Assembly (NCBI GenBank): GCA_964389365.1
Contig: CAYMDO010000014.1
Span: 1-52,886 of the forward strand
DNA: 52,886 nt
Reading direction: 5' to 3'
DNA from: UBA993 sp964389365
GTDB taxonomy: Bacteria; Bacillota; Dethiobacteria; DTU022
Below, piece after piece: positions 33,898 to 42,794 of this stretch. The translations under genes were made by a program, and so were the position numbers. Each line of letters opens with the position of its first letter. Within the stretch, counting starts at the first letter, position 1. The notes beneath the pieces are model-generated. The model was not told the origin of the DNA and searched no databases. It was given only the letters and a program-made list of their open reading frames with translations.

Positions 33898-34662
33898 TTG
33901 ATACTGGCTGTTGATGTCGGCAATACCCATATTATGCTGGGCGTTTACAAGGAAAAGGAAATTGTCGTTTACTGGCGCCTGGCCACCAGGCGCGACCGCA
34001 CTGAAGATGAACTCGGCATGCTTGTTAAAAACCTTTTGAATAATAGCCGCATACATCCTGAAGATATCCGTTCCATCGCAATATCTTCGGTCGTGCCACA
34101 GCTGATGTATTCCCTGCAGCACATGGGTAAAAAATACTTTAATATTGAGCCGCTGATCATCAGCCCCGGGATAAAAACCGGTTTGAACATCGTTATCGAT
34201 AATCCACGCGAGGTCGGTGCCGATCGGATTGTCAATGCAGTAGCTGCCCTGGAACTTTACGGGGGCCCTTTGGTGATAGTGGATTTTGGAACAGCAACCA
34301 CTTTTTGCGCCATTTCGAAAAAAGGCGACTATTTGGGTGGGGCTATCGCCCCGGGAATCGGCATTTCGATGGAAGCGCTTTTTGACAGGGCTGCCAAACT
34401 GCCGCGGGTAGAAGTAATCAGGCCAAAGCATGTTATCGGCAAAGATACGATCAGCAGCATGCAATCGGGTATTGTCTACGGGTTTGTCGGGCAGGTTGAC
34501 GGCATTGTCCGGCGGATGAAAGGCGAATTTGATACTGAACCGCTTGTCGTGGCTACAGGCGGTTTCGCTAACCTGATCGCCAGCGAGTCGGAAACAATCG
34601 ATAAAGTAAATTCACTTTTAACCCTGGAAGGGTTAAGGATTATTACCGAACGTAACCGGTAA
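33898..34662 (+). CDS. coaX: Type III pantothenate kinase
   Basis: It phosphorylates pantothenate, the first step of coenzyme A synthesis, and belongs to the ASKHA fold. It has 254 residues. The phosphate loop D-V-G-N-T-H is at about 5-10, P-R-E-V-G-A-D-R at about 99-106, V-I-V-D-F-G-T-A-T-T at about 120-129, and A-P-G-I-G-I-S near 146. The TTG at 33898 gives the standard start x-I-L-A-V-D-V-G-N-T and has GGGGG seven bases upstream; a TTG at 33880 is less likely. In Bacillus coaX also follows ftsH, so this is a displaced neighbour. Confidence 0.95.
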   Translation: MILAVDVGNTHIMLGVYKEKEIVVYWRLATRRDRTEDELGMLVKNLLNNSRIHPEDIRSIAISSVVPQLMYSLQHMGKKYFNIEPLIISPGIKTGLNIVIDNPREVGADRIVNAVAALELYGGPLVIVDFGTATTFCAISKKGDYLGGAIAPGIGISMEALFDRAAKLPRVEVIRPKHVIGKDTISSMQSGIVYGFVGQVDGIVRRMKGEFDTEPLVVATGGFANLIASESETIDKVNSLLTLEGLRIITERNR

Positions 34663-34687
34663 CCGCCGAACGGCAGGAGGAAAGACC

Positions 34688-35491
34688 ATGAACATCGGTT
34701 TGGCTCTCGGTGGCGGTGCTGCCAGGGGCATCGCTCATATTGGCGTTCTGCATTACCTTGAGGAGCGGGGGGTCAAACCCTGCTGTATTGCCGGGACCAG
34801 TGCAGGCAGTATTGTTGGCGCCCTATACTGTTCAGGCAGGTCGGTTGAAGAGCTGATCCAGATCGCTTCTGTCATGTCCTGGAAAGATCTTATTCACTTG
34901 TCTATCCCGCGAAAAGGTTTAATTAGCTCTTCATTGCTGCGTAAAACTTTGGAAAAATATATTGGCGGTATCACCTTTGATGAACTCAAAATCCCGCTCG
35001 CAGTCAATGCTGTTGATCTGCTGGAAGGGGAAGAGGTGCTGATTACGGAAGGTCCGGTTCTTGATGCTGTTACCGCCAGTTGTGCTATACCGGGTATTTT
35101 CAGCCCTTTCCGCTTCAACCGGCGGTTGCTGGTCGACGGCGGCCTGCTCGATAATGTCCCTACTGCGCACTTGGTCGGGAAAAAGGTCAATTATATTATT
35201 GCCGTTAATGTAACAGCACAGCGGCCCCTAAAAAAAGAACCTGATAATATATTCGAGGTGCTGGTCCAATCGTACTATATTTTACTCCACCAGAGAGACA
35301 TTCCTGCTTATAAGCACGCCGACATCCTGATTGAACCGAACCTCGGCAATTACAGTTTTTGGGATACCGGTAAAAGCAAACAGCTGATCCGGGAGGGATA
35401 TAAGGCTGCCGCTGCCGCACTCGGTGATGTTAACCTGATAGATAGCGGCAGCCGTCTTAAAGAGTGGTTTAAAAAAAGAAAAAAGCGGTAA
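34688..35491 (+). CDS. Patatin-like phospholipase (RssA/YchK type)
   Basis: This 267-residue lipid acyl hydrolase has the Ser-Asp dyad. The oxyanion G-G-G-A-A-R-G is at 8-14, the nucleophile in G-T-S-A-G at about 36-40, and the catalytic Asp in D-G-G-L-L-D near 150-155. There is no signal peptide, so it acts in the cytosol or on the inner face of the membrane. The natural lipid is unknown. GGAGGAAAG precedes the ATG, 25 bases after coaX, so the two are probably one transcript. Confidence 0.9.
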   Translation: MNIGLALGGGAARGIAHIGVLHYLEERGVKPCCIAGTSAGSIVGALYCSGRSVEELIQIASVMSWKDLIHLSIPRKGLISSSLLRKTLEKYIGGITFDELKIPLAVNAVDLLEGEEVLITEGPVLDAVTASCAIPGIFSPFRFNRRLLVDGGLLDNVPTAHLVGKKVNYIIAVNVTAQRPLKKEPDNIFEVLVQSYYILLHQRDIPAYKHADILIEPNLGNYSFWDTGKSKQLIREGYKAAAAALGDVNLIDSGSRLKEWFKKRKKR

Positions 35492-35510
35492 AGAGAGGGT
35501 TTGTTAAATT

Positions 35511-36119
35511 ATGATGAATTGCCAGGAAGCGATAGAAAAACGCCGCAGTATCAGGAAATATGAGACAAAAGCTGTAGCCCCTGAAATGCTTGGGCAAATT
35601 ATTGAAGCGGCCAGGCTGGCCCCGTCGGGCACCAACCGCCAGCCCTGGCGCCTAGTCCTGCTTACAGCGCCGGAAGAACGCAGTAAAATTGCCGGTGCGG
35701 TGATGCAGCCTTTTGTCTGCGAAGCGCCGGCAGTTTTTGTCTGCTGCCTTGATCGTGAAGCCTTTGTGCGCGCTACAGTTGAAAAGCGTATGAACGAGTT
35801 GGTTGAAGCAGACGTGATCACCAGGGAAGCCGCCCAATATATCTACCAGCGCAAGTTGCCCGAAAAAAATGAAGATGTGGTCATTCCCGATTCCGGCTAT
35901 CTCGATCTGGGGATCGCCATCCAGAACATGGCCCTGATGGCAACGGCTCTCGGCCTGGGCTGCTGTTGGGTCCGGCTTTTTGATCAGCAAGCTTTGCACA
36001 AAGCGCTGAACTTACCGGACGCTATTTTGCCGGTTGTGCTCCTGCCGGTCGGTTTCCCGGCGCAGGATCCCCCTCCCCGCCCCCGCCTGAAGCGGGAAGA
36101 GATCGTTGTTTCACTGTAG
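35511..36119 (+). CDS. Nitroreductase-family flavoprotein
   Basis: This 202-residue FMN oxidoreductase has the N-terminal R-R-S-I-R-K-Y motif (11-17), A-P-S-G-T-N-R-Q-P-W near 38-47 and G-L-G-C-C-W-V near 143. These are the FMN phosphate and dimer contacts of the family. Substrate unknown: nitro compounds, quinones and flavins are all possible. A GAGAGGG site precedes the ATG pair at 35511. It lies 19 bases after the patatin gene and ends the plus-strand run. Confidence 0.88.
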   Translation: MMNCQEAIEKRRSIRKYETKAVAPEMLGQIIEAARLAPSGTNRQPWRLVLLTAPEERSKIAGAVMQPFVCEAPAVFVCCLDREAFVRATVEKRMNELVEADVITREAAQYIYQRKLPEKNEDVVIPDSGYLDLGIAIQNMALMATALGLGCCWVRLFDQQALHKALNLPDAILPVVLLPVGFPAQDPPPRPRLKREEIVVSL

Positions 36120-36193
36120 GCGTCATGACCAATTCTGGGCGCAGCATTCAGCGGTTGCAACCATGCGGCATGCGGCTAACATGCCACGAATTA

Positions 36194-36223
36194 CAAGAGG
36201 CGCCTCATAGCGGGTGCCTCTTG
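36194..36223. terminator. Bidirectional hairpin between convergent genes
   Basis: CAAGAGGCGCC (36194-36204) pairs with GGTGCCTCTTG (36213-36223), 11 bp with one G-T pair. Neither side has a long T run, so efficiency is uncertain. It separates the nitroreductase gene from nifJ. Confidence 0.65.
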
Positions 36224-36247
36224 TAGTTTAAAACATAAGTATTTTGC

Positions 36248-39200
36248 CTATGCTTCTTCCCCGGACTGCACTTCAGCCAGCTGTTTATACATCTGCAGTT
36301 TTTCCTTTGCAATCTTTTCAGCCTTGGCGAATAGCTTATTTGCCCGTTCCGGGAATTCTTTCTTTAACGAGCGGAAACGCACCTCATTCATCATGAAAGT
36401 CCGCAAATCTTCTTTCGGCTCTTTTGAATCAAGTATAAACGGATTCTTGCCCTCTTGTGCCAGCAGCGGGTTATAGCGGTAAAGCGGCCAGTAACCTGAT
36501 TCTACAGCCAGTTTTGCTTCATTCTGGCTTTTGCCCATGTTAATGCCATGGGCGATACAAGGTGAGTAGGCGATAATCAACGACGGGCCCGGGTAAGCTT
36601 CCGCTTCGACCAGGGCTTTTAAAAATTGGTTCTTGCTGGCACCCATCGAAACCATAGCCACGTAAACATAACCATAAGTGACCGCCATCAGGCCTAAATC
36701 CTTCTTGCGCATCTCTTTGCCGGCAGCGGCAAACTTGGCGATTGCCGCTGCCGGCGTTGCCTTGGAGGACTGCCCACCGGTGTTGGAGTAAACTTCGGTA
36801 TCGAGCACCAGGATATTAACGTCTGCGCCGGTGGCCAGTACGTGATCAAGGCCGCCATAGCCTATATCGTATGCCCAGCCGTCGCCACCGAAAATCCAGA
36901 CCGATCTTTTTGTAAGCAGGCTTGCTTTTTCCTTAATTTCGTCCAGGATTGCCTTTTCTGCCGGCTGTGGTTTCTCCGATTCAAGCAGCTCCCTGATCCG
37001 GTCGGCGGCTTTCATTGAAGCTTCCCCGTCATCTTTAACGGTCAGCCAGTTTTGCAGCGCTTCGTTCAGCGGGGCGGAGATCTGGCTGGCAACCGCTTTA
37101 TTTGCCAGGTCGATCAAACGCTTGCGCTGCTGATTTATACCCAGCGCGTAGCCGTAGCCAAATTCGGCGTTATCTTCAAAAAGCGAACTGGCCCAGGCCG
37201 GGCCGCGCCCGCGGCTGTCAACCGTATATGGAACTGTCGGGGCATTGCCGCCGTAGATAGATGAACAACCTGTAGCATTGGCGATCACCATACGCTGCCC
37301 GAAAAGCTGAGTGATTACCTTGATATATGGGGTTTCACCGCAGCCGGCACAGGCCCCGGAATATTCGAATAAAGGTTTGCGGAACTGGCTGCCGCGCACT
37401 GTTGTGGGAGCGATGTCGAGGTTGAGTTCCGGCAGGTTCTCGGCAAAACGGAAACGGGGATCTTCTTTTTCCTGAACCTCAGACAATGGTTTCATTACCA
37501 GCGCCTTCTCCCTGGCCGGGCAGATATCCTCACAGTTGCCGCAACCGGTGCAGTCGAGCGGTGAAACCTGAATTCTGTACTGCAGCTCTTTAATATCTTT
37601 GCTGCTTCCGGCAATAGTTTCAAATCCCCCGGGGGCTCCATCAAGATCCTCTTTGCGTGCCAGGTACGGCCTGATTGCCGCGTGCGGGCAGACAAAAGAG
37701 CACTGGTTGCACTGGATGCAGTGTTCCGGCAGCCAAACCGGAACATGAATTGCAATGCCTCGCTTTTCGTAGCGTGTTGTTGCTGTCGGTACAGTACCAT
37801 CGGGGTTGAACGCGCTAACCGGCAGGTTGTCCCCCTTGAGGAAGGTCATCGGGTAGATGGTGTCACAAACATATTCGGGGGCTTCTTCCGGGGTAAAGTG
37901 GGCGCCAGTGGTTGCTTCAGCCCAGCTTTCAGGGTATTTAACCTCTTCTAGGGCTTCGACCCCTTTATAGATTGCGGCAATATTTTTCTCAACAATCTCT
38001 TTGCCTTTTTTGCCGTATGATTTGTCGATCGTCTTTTCGATTTCTTTGAAGGCTGTCTCCGCATCGATTACGCCGGAAAGCTTGAAGAAGGCTGCCTGCA
38101 TGATCACGTTGATTCGGCCGCCGAGACTGATTTCGCCGGCAATTTTGAAAGCATCGAGGTTGTAGAACTTAAGCTTGCGACGGGCAATTGTCTGTTTCAT
38201 CCCGGCCGGGAGCTGTTCATCCAGGTCTGTTAAGCTCCATTTCGAGTTCAGCAGGAAGACACCGCCTTCCCTGATCCCTTCAAGGATATCGTAGCGAGTT
38301 ACAAATGAAGGGTTATGGCAGGCCACAAAATCGGCTTGATCGATCAGGTAGGTTGATTTGATCTCTTTCGGGCCGAAACGCAGGTGTGACACGGTAATCC
38401 CGCCTGACTTTTTTGAATCGTAAACGAAGTAACCCTGGGCATACTGCGCGGTATTATTGCCGATGATAATGATGCTATTCTTGTTGGCGCCTACCGTTCC
38501 GTCAGAGCCCAAACCATAAAACTTGGCCCGGTAGGTCCCTTCGGGTGAGGTATGAAGGCACTCAGGCACTGTAAGGGAAGTATGAGTAACATCATCATTG
38601 ATCCCGACGGTAAAGTGGTTAAGCGGTTCCCGGGCATTGAGGTTGTCTATTACTGCTTTGACCATGCTGGGATTAAACTCCTTGGAGCCAAGGCCATAAC
38701 GGCCGCCGATAACAAGGGGGGTTTGCCTTATTTCCATCAATGCTGTGCAAACATCCTGGTAAAGCGGTTCACCGAGAGCGCCCGGCTCCTTGGTCCGGTC
38801 CAGTACTGCAATACGCTTGCAGCTTTCCGGCAGTGCTGCTAAAAAGTGTTCCCGTGAGAAGGGGCGGTAAAGCCGCACTTTTATCAGGCCTACTTTTTCG
38901 CCGAGCTTGTTTAAATGATTGATGGTCTCTTCGACTGTTTCACTGGCCGATCCCATACAGACCACAATTGCCTCGGCATCGGGCGCCCCGCAGTAATCGA
39001 ACAGGTTATAGCGGCGCCCGGTTAGTTTGAATACCTGGTCCATCACCGCGGCTACTTTTTCCGGTGTTTCCAGGTAGTAGCGGTTTGCCGCTTCTCGGTT
39101 TTGAAAGTAGATGTCAGGGTTCTGGGCTGTGCCGCGCTGGTGCGGTTTTTCTGGGTTCAAGGCCCGCTCGCGGAATGCGCGAACCGCATCCCAATCCAAC

Positions 39201-39781
39201 AGCTTTTTGATATCTTCGTAGTCGATTGTTTCTATCTTCTGTACCTCGTGCGATGTGCGGAAACCGTCGAAAAAGTGCAGGAAAGGCACCCGGGTTTTAA
39301 TGGTGCTTAAGTGAGCCACCAAAGACAGATCCATGACCTCCTGAACTGAAGCAGAAGAAAGCATGGCAAAACCGGTTTGCCTGGCAGCCATGACATCGGC
39401 ATGGTCGCCGAAGATCGAAAGCGCGTGGGTTGATAGGGCCCTGGCAGAAACGTGAAAGACAGAAGGCAATAGTTCGCCTGAAATTTTATACATGTTCGGA
39501 ATTTTAAGCAGCAGGCCCTGTGAAGCGGTAAAGGTAGTTGTCAGCGCTCCGTTTACCAGGGAACCGTGAACTGCCCCTGCCGCGCCTGCTTCCGACTGCA
39601 TTGTTGCCACATGCAAAGTTTGGTCAAAAATATTTTTGCGCCCGTAGGCGGCCCATTCATCGCATATCTCAGCCATCGGCGATGATGGTGTAATTGGGTA
39701 AATAGCCGCTATATCACTGAGGGCATAAGCAATGTAAGCAGCCGCAGTATTTCCATCCATCGTTTCCGTTCTTTTTGTCAA
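36248..39781 (-). CDS. nifJ: Pyruvate:ferredoxin (flavodoxin) oxidoreductase
   Basis: This homodimeric enzyme converts pyruvate, CoA and ferredoxin to acetyl-CoA, CO2 and reduced ferredoxin, central in anaerobes. The single chain of 1177 residues contains the domains in order: pyrimidine-binding domain with Y-P-I-T-P-S-S-P-M-A-E near 28-38, CoA domain, a gamma-type domain, two 4Fe-4S clusters (C-I-Q-C-N-Q-C-x-x-V-C-P and C-T-G-C-G-N-C-x-x-I-C-P), a third-cluster C-A-G-C-G-E-T, and the TPP domain with G-D-G-W-A-Y-D-I-G-Y and Y-S-N-T-G-G-Q. I use the TTG at 39781, with GGAGG eight bases upstream; an upstream TTG at 39802 lacks one. Confidence 0.97.
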   Translation of the reverse strand: MTKRTETMDGNTAAAYIAYALSDIAAIYPITPSSPMAEICDEWAAYGRKNIFDQTLHVATMQSEAGAAGAVHGSLVNGALTTTFTASQGLLLKIPNMYKISGELLPSVFHVSARALSTHALSIFGDHADVMAARQTGFAMLSSASVQEVMDLSLVAHLSTIKTRVPFLHFFDGFRTSHEVQKIETIDYEDIKKLLDWDAVRAFRERALNPEKPHQRGTAQNPDIYFQNREAANRYYLETPEKVAAVMDQVFKLTGRRYNLFDYCGAPDAEAIVVCMGSASETVEETINHLNKLGEKVGLIKVRLYRPFSREHFLAALPESCKRIAVLDRTKEPGALGEPLYQDVCTALMEIRQTPLVIGGRYGLGSKEFNPSMVKAVIDNLNAREPLNHFTVGINDDVTHTSLTVPECLHTSPEGTYRAKFYGLGSDGTVGANKNSIIIIGNNTAQYAQGYFVYDSKKSGGITVSHLRFGPKEIKSTYLIDQADFVACHNPSFVTRYDILEGIREGGVFLLNSKWSLTDLDEQLPAGMKQTIARRKLKFYNLDAFKIAGEISLGGRINVIMQAAFFKLSGVIDAETAFKEIEKTIDKSYGKKGKEIVEKNIAAIYKGVEALEEVKYPESWAEATTGAHFTPEEAPEYVCDTIYPMTFLKGDNLPVSAFNPDGTVPTATTRYEKRGIAIHVPVWLPEHCIQCNQCSFVCPHAAIRPYLARKEDLDGAPGGFETIAGSSKDIKELQYRIQVSPLDCTGCGNCEDICPAREKALVMKPLSEVQEKEDPRFRFAENLPELNLDIAPTTVRGSQFRKPLFEYSGACAGCGETPYIKVITQLFGQRMVIANATGCSSIYGGNAPTVPYTVDSRGRGPAWASSLFEDNAEFGYGYALGINQQRKRLIDLANKAVASQISAPLNEALQNWLTVKDDGEASMKAADRIRELLESEKPQPAEKAILDEIKEKASLLTKRSVWIFGGDGWAYDIGYGGLDHVLATGADVNILVLDTEVYSNTGGQSSKATPAAAIAKFAAAGKEMRKKDLGLMAVTYGYVYVAMVSMGASKNQFLKALVEAEAYPGPSLIIAYSPCIAHGINMGKSQNEAKLAVESGYWPLYRYNPLLAQEGKNPFILDSKEPKEDLRTFMMNEVRFRSLKKEFPERANKLFAKAEKIAKEKLQMYKQLAEVQSGEEA

Positions 39782-39815
39782 AATCGGCACCTCCACGTGC
39801 AACTATTTTGAATAC

Positions 39816-39843
39816 AGTATATTTTACAAATATTACCGTTTAA
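39816..39843 (-). promoter_or_regulatory. Possible promoter of nifJ
   Basis: On the minus strand TTAAAC and TATACT are 16 bases apart, about 35 bases before the TTG start of nifJ. The -35 box is weak. Confidence 0.45.
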
Positions 39844-39897
39844 CATCCCGCCTTATCTTAGCACTTATCCATTTCAGTGACAACCGTTCAGCTGTAA

Positions 39898-40060
39898 AAA
39901 CACAAGGGGACGGTTCTTTAAAACACAAGGGGACGGTTCTTTTGTGTTATTCTCGTTGCCGTTAAACATCGCACCTTTTCGCTGATTTAATATCTTTAAT
40001 ATCGTGGTTTCTATACAACACAGAAGAACCGTCCCCTTGTGTTACCCTTGTGTTATTTTT
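39898..40060. repeat. Cluster of three AAGGGGACGGTTCTT palindromic repeats
   Basis: Two direct copies of ACACAAGGGGACGGTTCTTT lie at about 39899-39919 and 39922-39942. An inverted copy lies at about 40018-40043, followed by a partial CCCTTGTGTTATTTTTT. The second copy extends to TTTGTGTTA (to 39949) and so folds on itself (AACACAA with TTGTGTT). It also pairs with the inverted copy over a gap of about 70 bases. The units resemble REP-like elements seen in Clostridia. The cluster fills most of the gap between nifJ and phoB. Confidence 0.8.
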
Positions 40061-40083
40061 TAACACCGGTAAAATTCGGGCTG

Positions 40084-40092
40084 TGCTATAAT
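40084..40092 (+). promoter_or_regulatory. Extended -10 promoter of phoB, apparently leaderless
   Basis: TGCTATAAT is an extended -10 element; there is no -35 match 16-18 bases upstream. The start site would lie at about 40098-40100, that is on the ATG at 40099. Confidence 0.65.
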
Positions 40093-40098
40093 TAGCTC

Positions 40099-40836
40099 AT
40101 GAATAAGGAACCCATTAAACTGAAACCCCGCCGCATCCTGGTGGTTGAAGATGAAGAGGATATTGTTGGTCTGCTTACTTTCCACCTGGAAAAGGAAGGG
40201 TACCAGGTCGAGAGTGCCCCGGATGGGGCTCTTGCCCTCCGGCAGGCTGTTGATAACCCGCCGGATCTGGTGATCCTTGATATCATGTTGCCGGAGGTTG
40301 ACGGGCTTGAGGTTTGTCGCCGCTTAAGGAGCAATAAACTTACGGCATCTGTTCCGGTCCTGATGCTATCTGCCCGCAAAGAAGAGCTTGATAAAGTGCT
40401 GGGGCTCGAACTAGGCGCCGACGATTATATGGTCAAACCGTTTGGCATGCGCGAACTTATTGCCCGGATCAGGGCCATACTCAGGCGGTTGGATCATCAA
40501 GAAAATGTTGTCGATCTGAAACCGGCTGAGGAAGATATTTTGCAGCTTGGTGATATTGTGCTTTATCCAGAGCGACATCAGGTTATGGTCAGAGGAGAAC
40601 CGTGCAATCTAACCCATAAAGAATTCCTATTGTTACAGTTATTAATGTTTAACAACGGGAAGGTTCTGACCCGTGAACTGCTGCTCGACAAAGTTTGGGA
40701 TTATGAAGTGGAAGTGGATACACGGACGGTCGATGTCCACGTCCGCTACCTAAGACAGAAAATTGAGGACGATCCTGCTAATCCGGCTTACATTGAAACG
40801 GTGCGGGGGGTAGGGTATCGTTTTGCTAAACGCTGA
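40099..40836 (+). CDS. phoB: PhoB/PhoP-type phosphate response regulator
   Basis: This 245-residue OmpR-family DNA-binding response regulator has a receiver domain with acidic E-D-E-E near 17-20, the phosphorylated Asp61 in V-I-L-D-I-M-L-P, and Lys113 in V-K-P-F-G. The winged helix at about 145-245 contains L-T-x-K-E-F-x-L-L and the D-V-H-V-R-Y-L-R-Q-K-I recognition helix. It pairs with the kinase 10 bases downstream and should bind the Pho boxes before pstS. No ribosome-binding site precedes the ATG, in keeping with a leaderless message. PhoP is the Bacillus name. Confidence 0.93.
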   Translation: MNKEPIKLKPRRILVVEDEEDIVGLLTFHLEKEGYQVESAPDGALALRQAVDNPPDLVILDIMLPEVDGLEVCRRLRSNKLTASVPVLMLSARKEELDKVLGLELGADDYMVKPFGMRELIARIRAILRRLDHQENVVDLKPAEEDILQLGDIVLYPERHQVMVRGEPCNLTHKEFLLLQLLMFNNGKVLTRELLLDKVWDYEVEVDTRTVDVHVRYLRQKIEDDPANPAYIETVRGVGYRFAKR

Positions 40837-40845
40837 GGGAAAAAC

Positions 40846-42639
40846 TTGATACTAAGAGATATCCGAGGTCGACTGATTGCCTATTACCTGATTGTCATTG
40901 CCGTCGTTGTTTTTTCAATGGGGGCTTTTTTTTTCTGGTTTTTAAATTATTTTTACCTGCAGACTTTGCAGGAAAACCTCTATACGCAGGCGCGCCTGGC
41001 ATCTGCGATAATCAGTGAAATGAATGAACGTGGAGCGCAGCAGGCAGAAATTGATCTCCTGGCTAAAGAGCTAGGAGAAGAGCTGGAATTGAGGCTTACT
41101 TTGATCGATTACAGCGGAAGGGTGATTGCCGATTCTGCTGAAGACCCCTTGTTAATGGATAATCACCTCGATCGACCTGAAGTGATCGATGCCATCAAGC
41201 TGGGACAGGGTATTACCACACGTTTCAGCACTACCGTCAGTGAAGAGATGTATTACTTCGCCCTGCCATTAAAAAGTAAAAAGGCTGCTGCTGATTCCAA
41301 CACCAGCCAAAAAGCCGTTATCCGTCTGGCTTTGCCTCTGGCAGCCATCAACCGGGCCTTGTCTGACTTAAAGCTATTTATCCTTGGTATTTTGGGGCTG
41401 TCATCTTTGCTGGCCTTTGCTGCTTCTCTGGTCTTGGCACAGCGTATTACTGGACCAATCCGTCAGATTAAGGATGCTACCCAGGCTATTGCAACCGGTA
41501 ATTATACGCCAAATATCAAGATTAACAGCACTGACGAGCTAAATGATCTTGCCAGCATGATTTCAAGCATGGGTAATAATCTAAAAAAAAGAATGGACCA
41601 GGTGCTGGGAGAAAAAAACAAACTTGAGATCGTCATATCGTCAATGAGCAGCGGTGTAATCCTCGCCGACCGCGACCTTAATGTTGAGTTGATCAACCCG
41701 GCTGCCGGGAAGCTATTTGATCTTAACAGGGATAAAGCAGTTGGATTTCCGTTGCAAAAGATTATTCGCAATTATACTCTTTATGAAAACTTAAGGGCTG
41801 TAAAACAGGAAAACAAGGCCAAGGTGATTGAGATATATGCCTATTATCCACGCCCGGCAGTCCTGGAGACGTACCTGCTGCCGGTAACCGGTCCTGATCA
41901 GGGCTTGATTGGGATTTTACTTTTATTTCACGAAGTTACCCATATCCGCTCCCTGGAGAAAATGCGGAGTGATTTTGTGGCCAATGTTTCACACGAGCTG
42001 CGTACGCCACTTACCGCCATTCGCGGCTATACGGAAACTATCCTGCATGAAAAGCTTAAGGAAGAGCAGCTGCAGAGTTTTTTGAAGATCATCGATCGGG
42101 AGACACTGAGATTATCTGATTTGCTGAATGACCTTCTTGACTTGGCCCAGATCGAGAATGAGAAAGGCTTCGTCAAAAAGGAAACTGTTGCTTTAAAGAA
42201 AATGATTGATGAAGCAGTAGTCAGGGTGGATTTATTACGTGAGCAAAATCAGGTCCAAATCGAATGCTTGCTTCCCGCTGACGATTATATGGTCAGCGGG
42301 AATTATGAATGGTTGTGCCAGGCATTGATCAACATTCTTGAGAACAGCATCAGGCATGGCAAACATGGTGGGCTGATCCGGGTTAGCCTGACCAATAAAC
42401 AGGATAATGCGGTTCTCGAAGTGCGTGATGATGGTCCGGGTATACCGGAAGCAGATTTACCATATATTTTCGAACGATTTTACCGGGTTGACAAAGCCCG
42501 GTCGCGTAAAAGTGGCGGGACAGGGCTCGGGCTGTCGATTGTTAAACATATCATGGAAGCACACGATGCGCAGTATAAAATTGACAGCAAGGAAGGCGAA
42601 GGCATCGTTTTTTCCTTCACCTTGCCGCTGATCAATTAA
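40846..42639 (+). CDS. phoR: PhoR-type phosphate sensor histidine kinase
   Basis: This 597-residue membrane kinase has membrane segments at about 13-35 and 174-196, enclosing an extracytoplasmic sensor region. HAMP (about 197-250), PAS (about 255-365), HisKA with the phosphorylated His383 in V-S-H-E-L-R-T-P-L, and a HATPase domain follow, the last with D-D-G-P-G-I-P and G-T-G-L-G-L-S. The TTG start at 40846 follows GAGGG. The phoBR pair lies directly before the pst operon, so they serve phosphate homeostasis with PhoU. Confidence 0.93.
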   Translation: MILRDIRGRLIAYYLIVIAVVVFSMGAFFFWFLNYFYLQTLQENLYTQARLASAIISEMNERGAQQAEIDLLAKELGEELELRLTLIDYSGRVIADSAEDPLLMDNHLDRPEVIDAIKLGQGITTRFSTTVSEEMYYFALPLKSKKAAADSNTSQKAVIRLALPLAAINRALSDLKLFILGILGLSSLLAFAASLVLAQRITGPIRQIKDATQAIATGNYTPNIKINSTDELNDLASMISSMGNNLKKRMDQVLGEKNKLEIVISSMSSGVILADRDLNVELINPAAGKLFDLNRDKAVGFPLQKIIRNYTLYENLRAVKQENKAKVIEIYAYYPRPAVLETYLLPVTGPDQGLIGILLLFHEVTHIRSLEKMRSDFVANVSHELRTPLTAIRGYTETILHEKLKEEQLQSFLKIIDRETLRLSDLLNDLLDLAQIENEKGFVKKETVALKKMIDEAVVRVDLLREQNQVQIECLLPADDYMVSGNYEWLCQALINILENSIRHGKHGGLIRVSLTNKQDNAVLEVRDDGPGIPEADLPYIFERFYRVDKARSRKSGGTGLGLSIVKHIMEAHDAQYKIDSKEGEGIVFSFTLPLIN

Positions 42640-42694
42640 CTGAGACGGTAATTTAGGCATTTATTCGTTTTTGGCAGTGCCGGCCTCCAAATAT

Positions 42695-42759
42695 TTAACT
42701 TCCCTTTAACAATTAATTAACCTTATCTTCCTTCTCTATTAACTTTCTTTGTCTAAGAT
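42695..42759 (+). promoter_or_regulatory. Pho box array and promoter of pstS
   Basis: TTAACT (42695), TTAACA (42706), TTAACC (42717), a degenerate TTCCTT (42728) and TTAACT (42739) recur at exactly 11 bases, the B. subtilis-like PhoP box pattern. TAAGAT (42754-42759) is a fitting -10 element, and no -35 box is needed for an activated promoter. The leader carries AGGAGG. Confidence 0.9.
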
Positions 42760-42794
42760 GAGCAAGGTAAATTATTATGTTCAGGAGGTTTCAG

